Notes under the pieces: model-generated | Told to the model about the DNA's origin: nothing | The model's database searches: none | What the model saw: the letters and a program-made list of their open reading frames with translations, nothing else | Made by a program: the position numbers and the translations under genes | Source: Streptomyces avicenniae | GTDB taxonomy: Bacteria; Actinomycetota; Actinomycetes; Streptomycetales; Streptomycetaceae | Assembly (NCBI RefSeq): GCF_000719135.1 | Contig: NZ_JOEK01000005.1 | Coordinates: 208,355 to 272,354, forward strand | Direction: 5' to 3' | Length of the DNA stretch: 64,000 bases | Shown here: positions 61,850-64,000 of the stretch, one piece after another | How positions within the stretch are numbered: position 1 is the first letter of the stretch | Layout: each line of letters opens with the position of its first letter

Positions 61850-62056
61850 TCAGGCGCTTTCGACGCCCACGAAGGACTCCCGGAGGTACTCGTGGACGGC
61901 CTGCTCGGGTACCCGGAAGGACCTTCCCACCCGGATCGCGGGCAGATGACCGGCGTGCACCAGACGGTACACAGTCATCTTGGAGACTCGCATCACCGCG
62001 GCGACCTCCGCCACGGTCAGGAACTTGGCCTCGCTCAGAAGCCTTTCAGCAGCCAT
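61850..62056 (-). CDS. bdtA: Small excisionase-like HTH protein (BdtA-like)
   Basis: This 68-residue DNA-binding protein is a single winged HTH of the excisionase/MerR-like type: FLTVAEVAAVMRVSKMTVYR and LVHAGHLPAIRVGRSFRVPE. ATG 62056 starts MAAERLLSEAKF; upstream in-frame residues are not conserved-looking. In S. coelicolor the equivalent position near bldN and acuC holds bdtA, a target of BldD; the symbol rests on that recalled synteny and is not verified. It is not BldC, whose sequence differs. It may share a transcript with bS22. Confidence 0.75.
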   Translation of the reverse strand: MAAERLLSEAKFLTVAEVAAVMRVSKMTVYRLVHAGHLPAIRVGRSFRVPEQAVHEYLRESFVGVESA

Positions 62057-62664
62057 GCCACACCTGACCTTCCGCACATGTCGGACACCGGCTTCCCCTC
62101 CGGTGACTCCCTCTCGCATGTGCGCTCCTCCCCAGATTAGGGGCGGGTGATGCGAGTGGGGAAGAGGTGCCGCAACCACCCTTTTACTGCGAGGGGGTTC
62201 TTACCGTGACAGAGAAGCCTGATTGAGCACATAGCGCGTGGGGGCTCGCGAAGAACCGCCGTGCGCCGTCCATACCATTCACACAACGGCGACAACTCGG
62301 CTGCACCGGAGATCGCCTGACGAGGCGACACCTGCCGACACCCGCGTGCACGAGCCCCGCCGACGCCGCTGACCTGCGCATCCACCGCGCCGCTCGGCCG
62401 CGCCCCACGTCCGGCCCACCCGCCCCTCCCGCTCGGGCCGACGGCCGCATTCCCCGGAAAGGCCGACCGGCGCACCGGCGCACGGGCAACCGATGGCATA
62501 TGCCTTCCGCATAACCCGCACTTCACAGAACCGGGCGGACAACTCCCCGCTGCGTAGGCCGAATAGGGTCGCTATGTCGATAGAAAACCCGTGCATCGGG
62601 GGGATGCTGTCTGCGCATTCCCGCCGGTCCTGCCGGGCGGGCGAGCGTGGGCCGTCCGGACGCG
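62057..62664. other. Gene-poor intergenic region
   Basis: The 608 bp between the bdtA-like gene and acuC contains no convincing gene, tRNA or hairpin terminator. Overlapping ORFs on both strands look like translated GC-rich noise. The part nearest the bdtA-like gene (about 62150-62230) is locally AT-richer, as expected for its promoter. The long leader would be unusual for a 68-residue regulator and could hold several promoters or a small RNA, but nothing specific is visible. Confidence 0.5.
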
Positions 62665-63834
62665 TCAGGGCAGGAGCCCATGTGCGGGGTAGACGGCGGC
62701 CCGTGTGGCCAGGATCGCCTGATCGACGACGCTGGCGGGATCGTAGCCCGCCGCCCAGGGACGTGGCGCGGGGCTGCGCCCGTCGGTCATGCGCCGGGGG
62801 CCCTGCTGGCGGGTCAGCGCGTAGACGGTCCGCAGCCACTCCTCGGGGACGAGGGTCTCCGGCGGGATCGGCGCATGCGCGGCGATGGCGACGAGATGGG
62901 TCCAGCTGCGCGGCACGACGTCCACCACGGCGTACCCGCCGCCGCCCAGGGCCAGCCACCGGCCGTCGGCGTGGGTGTGGGCCCAGGAGTGGCAGGCGTC
63001 GGCGGCGGCGCGCTGGGCGTCGAGGCTGAGGGTGAGGTTGCTCTGCCAGTCCTCGAAGTGGGTGTCGGCGCCGTGCTGGCTGACGAGGACCTGCGGACGG
63101 AACGCCGCGAGCAGCTCGGGGACGGTCGCGTGGAGAGCGCGGAGCCACTCCCCGTCGGACGTTCCGGCGGGCAGGGCGACGTTGACGGCCGTGCCGTCCG
63201 CGTCGCCGCCGCCGGTCTCGGAGGGCAGCCCGGTGCCCGGGAAGAGGGTGCGCGGATGTTCGTGGACGGAGATCGTGAGGACGCGCGGGTCGTCCCAGAA
63301 CGCGGCCTGGACGCCGTCGCCGTGGTGCGCGTCGGTGTCCACGTACGCGACCCGTTCGACGCCCAGCTCCAGGAGGCGGGCGATGCCGAGGGCGGCGTCG
63401 TTGTACACGCAGAAGCCGGACGCGGCGCCCGGCATCGCGTGGTGGAGGCCGCCGGCGAAGTTCACGGCGTGCGTGGCCTCGCCGCGCCAGACGGCCTCGG
63501 CGGCGGCCACGGTCTGTCCCGCGATGAGCGCGGACGCCTCGTGCATGCGGGGAAAGGCGGGGGTGTCCTCGGTGCCGAGGCCGAACGTCTCGTCGGCGGC
63601 GCGGGGTTCGGCTCCGGCGCGCTTCACGGCGGCGACGTAGTCGGCCTCGTGGACCAGGCCGAGCGTGAACTCGCCGGCCCTGGGGGCGGCGGCCACCTCG
63701 ACCTTGCCGTCGAGCCCGAACGCCTCGACCAACCGCATGGTCAGCGCCAGCCGGACCGGGTTCATGGGGTGGTTCGGACCGAAGTCGTACCCCGTCACCG
63801 CGGGATGCCACATCAGTCGCGTTCTGCCGCTCAT
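62665..63834 (-). CDS. acuC: Histone deacetylase-like protein AcuC
   Basis: This 389-residue arginase/deacetylase-fold protein has the zinc-dependent deacetylase pattern: GGLHHAMPGAASGFCVYND (paired His), YVDTDAHHGDGVQAAFW (metal-binding Asp/His), SVHEHPRTLFPGTG, and LGGGGYAVVDVVPR near the C-terminus (catalytic Tyr). AcuC removes acetyl groups from acetyl-CoA synthetase in Bacillus; the same role is plausible here. ATG 63834 is the normal start. It lies just downstream of the rRNA operon terminator on the same strand. Confidence 0.93.
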   Translation of the reverse strand: MSGRTRLMWHPAVTGYDFGPNHPMNPVRLALTMRLVEAFGLDGKVEVAAAPRAGEFTLGLVHEADYVAAVKRAGAEPRAADETFGLGTEDTPAFPRMHEASALIAGQTVAAAEAVWRGEATHAVNFAGGLHHAMPGAASGFCVYNDAALGIARLLELGVERVAYVDTDAHHGDGVQAAFWDDPRVLTISVHEHPRTLFPGTGLPSETGGGDADGTAVNVALPAGTSDGEWLRALHATVPELLAAFRPQVLVSQHGADTHFEDWQSNLTLSLDAQRAAADACHSWAHTHADGRWLALGGGGYAVVDVVPRSWTHLVAIAAHAPIPPETLVPEEWLRTVYALTRQQGPRRMTDGRSPAPRPWAAGYDPASVVDQAILATRAAVYPAHGLLP

Positions 63835-63885
63835 GACGACACATTATCGTCCGACGGCTCCCGCAAAAACGGCGGCACACATACG

Positions 63886-63918
63886 AGTAGGGCCCGTTGA
63901 TGTTCAACGGGCCCTACT
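63886..63918 (-). terminator. rRNA operon terminator
   Basis: AGTAGGGCCCGTTGA (63886-63900) and TCAACGGGCCCTACT (63904-63918) are perfectly complementary around a 3-nt loop, 12 bp past the 5S 3' end. It terminates the minus-strand rRNA operon and separates it from acuC. Confidence 0.92.
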
Positions 63919-63930
63919 CTTTCAATAATT

Positions 63931-64000
63931 GTCCGGCGGTGTCCTACTCTCCCACACGGTCCCCCATGCAGTACCATCGGCGCTGGAGAGCTTAGCTTCC
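63931..64000 (-). rRNA. rrf: 5S ribosomal RNA, 3' part
   Basis: The minus strand reads GGAAGCTAAGC, then AGCGCCGATGGTACTGCA, GTGTGGGAGAGTAGGACACC and GCCGGAC, the conserved 3' part of actinobacterial 5S rRNA. About 70 nt of the roughly 117-nt gene lie in the window. The 5' part, and 23S and 16S, should lie to the right. Confidence 0.95.

Noticed and set aside
61850..62056. Phage excisionase indicating an integrated element
   Set aside because: No integrase, attachment repeats or phage genes nearby, and the position beside bS22 and acuC fits a conserved chromosomal regulator.
62137..62526. 129-residue minus-strand ORF starting MKCGLCGRHMPSVA
   Set aside because: A short CxxC-like start is tempting, but the remainder is low-complexity, overlaps the expected bdtA promoter and has no convincing ribosome binding site.
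1..64000. CRISPR array or tRNA genes
   Set aside because: No regularly spaced repeats were seen, and no tRNA-like cloverleaf with a T-arm GTTCGAATC-type motif was recognised by reading; a covariance search was not possible.

Overview
The window is high-GC actinobacterial chromosome and almost certainly comes from Streptomyces or a close relative. The evidence is a BldN-type developmental sigma factor with its pro-region and RsbN anti-sigma partner, a Rex-controlled hemACD operon, the futalosine-type mqnP/mqnL pair, DUF3558 lipoproteins, a class I lysyl-tRNA synthetase, and frequent GTG starts with ATGA/GTGA junctions. No prophage, insertion sequence, CRISPR array or tRNA was recognised. The right edge runs into the 3' end of an rRNA operon: a partial 5S gene on the minus strand followed by a strong hairpin terminator.

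Layout. 1-4036: an accessory-looking, locally less GC-rich stretch with a three-gene RiPP cassette (precursor, ATP-grasp ligase, PIMT-like methyltransferase; graspetide/imiditide type). A fragment of a family-2 glycosyltransferase lies before it and the intact gene follows it. 4055-7508: a GbsR/MarR-like regulator divergent from a DUF4097 protein and an ABC-2 exporter. 7608-12429: an alpha/beta hydrolase with a divergent TetR gene and paired operators, a PHP hydrolase, an MBL-fold hydrolase and an aldo/keto reductase. 12544-16525: pstSCAB behind a PHO box. 16722-21761: a CsoR repressor with its operator, a lipoprotein, a PAP2 phosphatase, a two-domain cell-wall hydrolase and a Ser/Thr kinase. 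21899-26314: a translationally coupled trio (helical small protein, DUF1023-type alpha/beta hydrolase, lipoprotein), then a membrane protein and a sugar-dehydrogenase-like lipoprotein.

26358-35754 is mostly respiratory: mqnP-mqnL (menaquinone), the System II cytochrome c maturation genes resA-ccdA-resB-resC, a histidine phosphatase and hemL. 35872-39515 holds a conserved protein, two DUF3558 lipoproteins and a DUF2637 membrane protein. lysS and argS are divergent, followed by a secreted subtilase. On the minus strand rex-hemA-hemC-hemD/cobA-hemB-ynfA-SDR-serine hydrolase (52742 down to 44654) form one close-packed series, with a near-perfect Rex operator upstream. 53367-62056 carries a HAD phosphatase, bldN, rsbN, an XRE/SDR pair, an acyltransferase/epimerase pair, the tiny ribosomal protein bS22 and a bdtA-like DNA-binding protein. 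acuC precedes the rRNA operon.

The genes connect functionally. Tetrapyrrole synthesis (hemL, hemA, hemC, hemD, hemB), cytochrome c maturation and menaquinone synthesis supply the electron-transport chain that Rex monitors. bldN/rsbN/bdtA form a developmental block. The most unusual element is the RiPP cassette at 615-3060.
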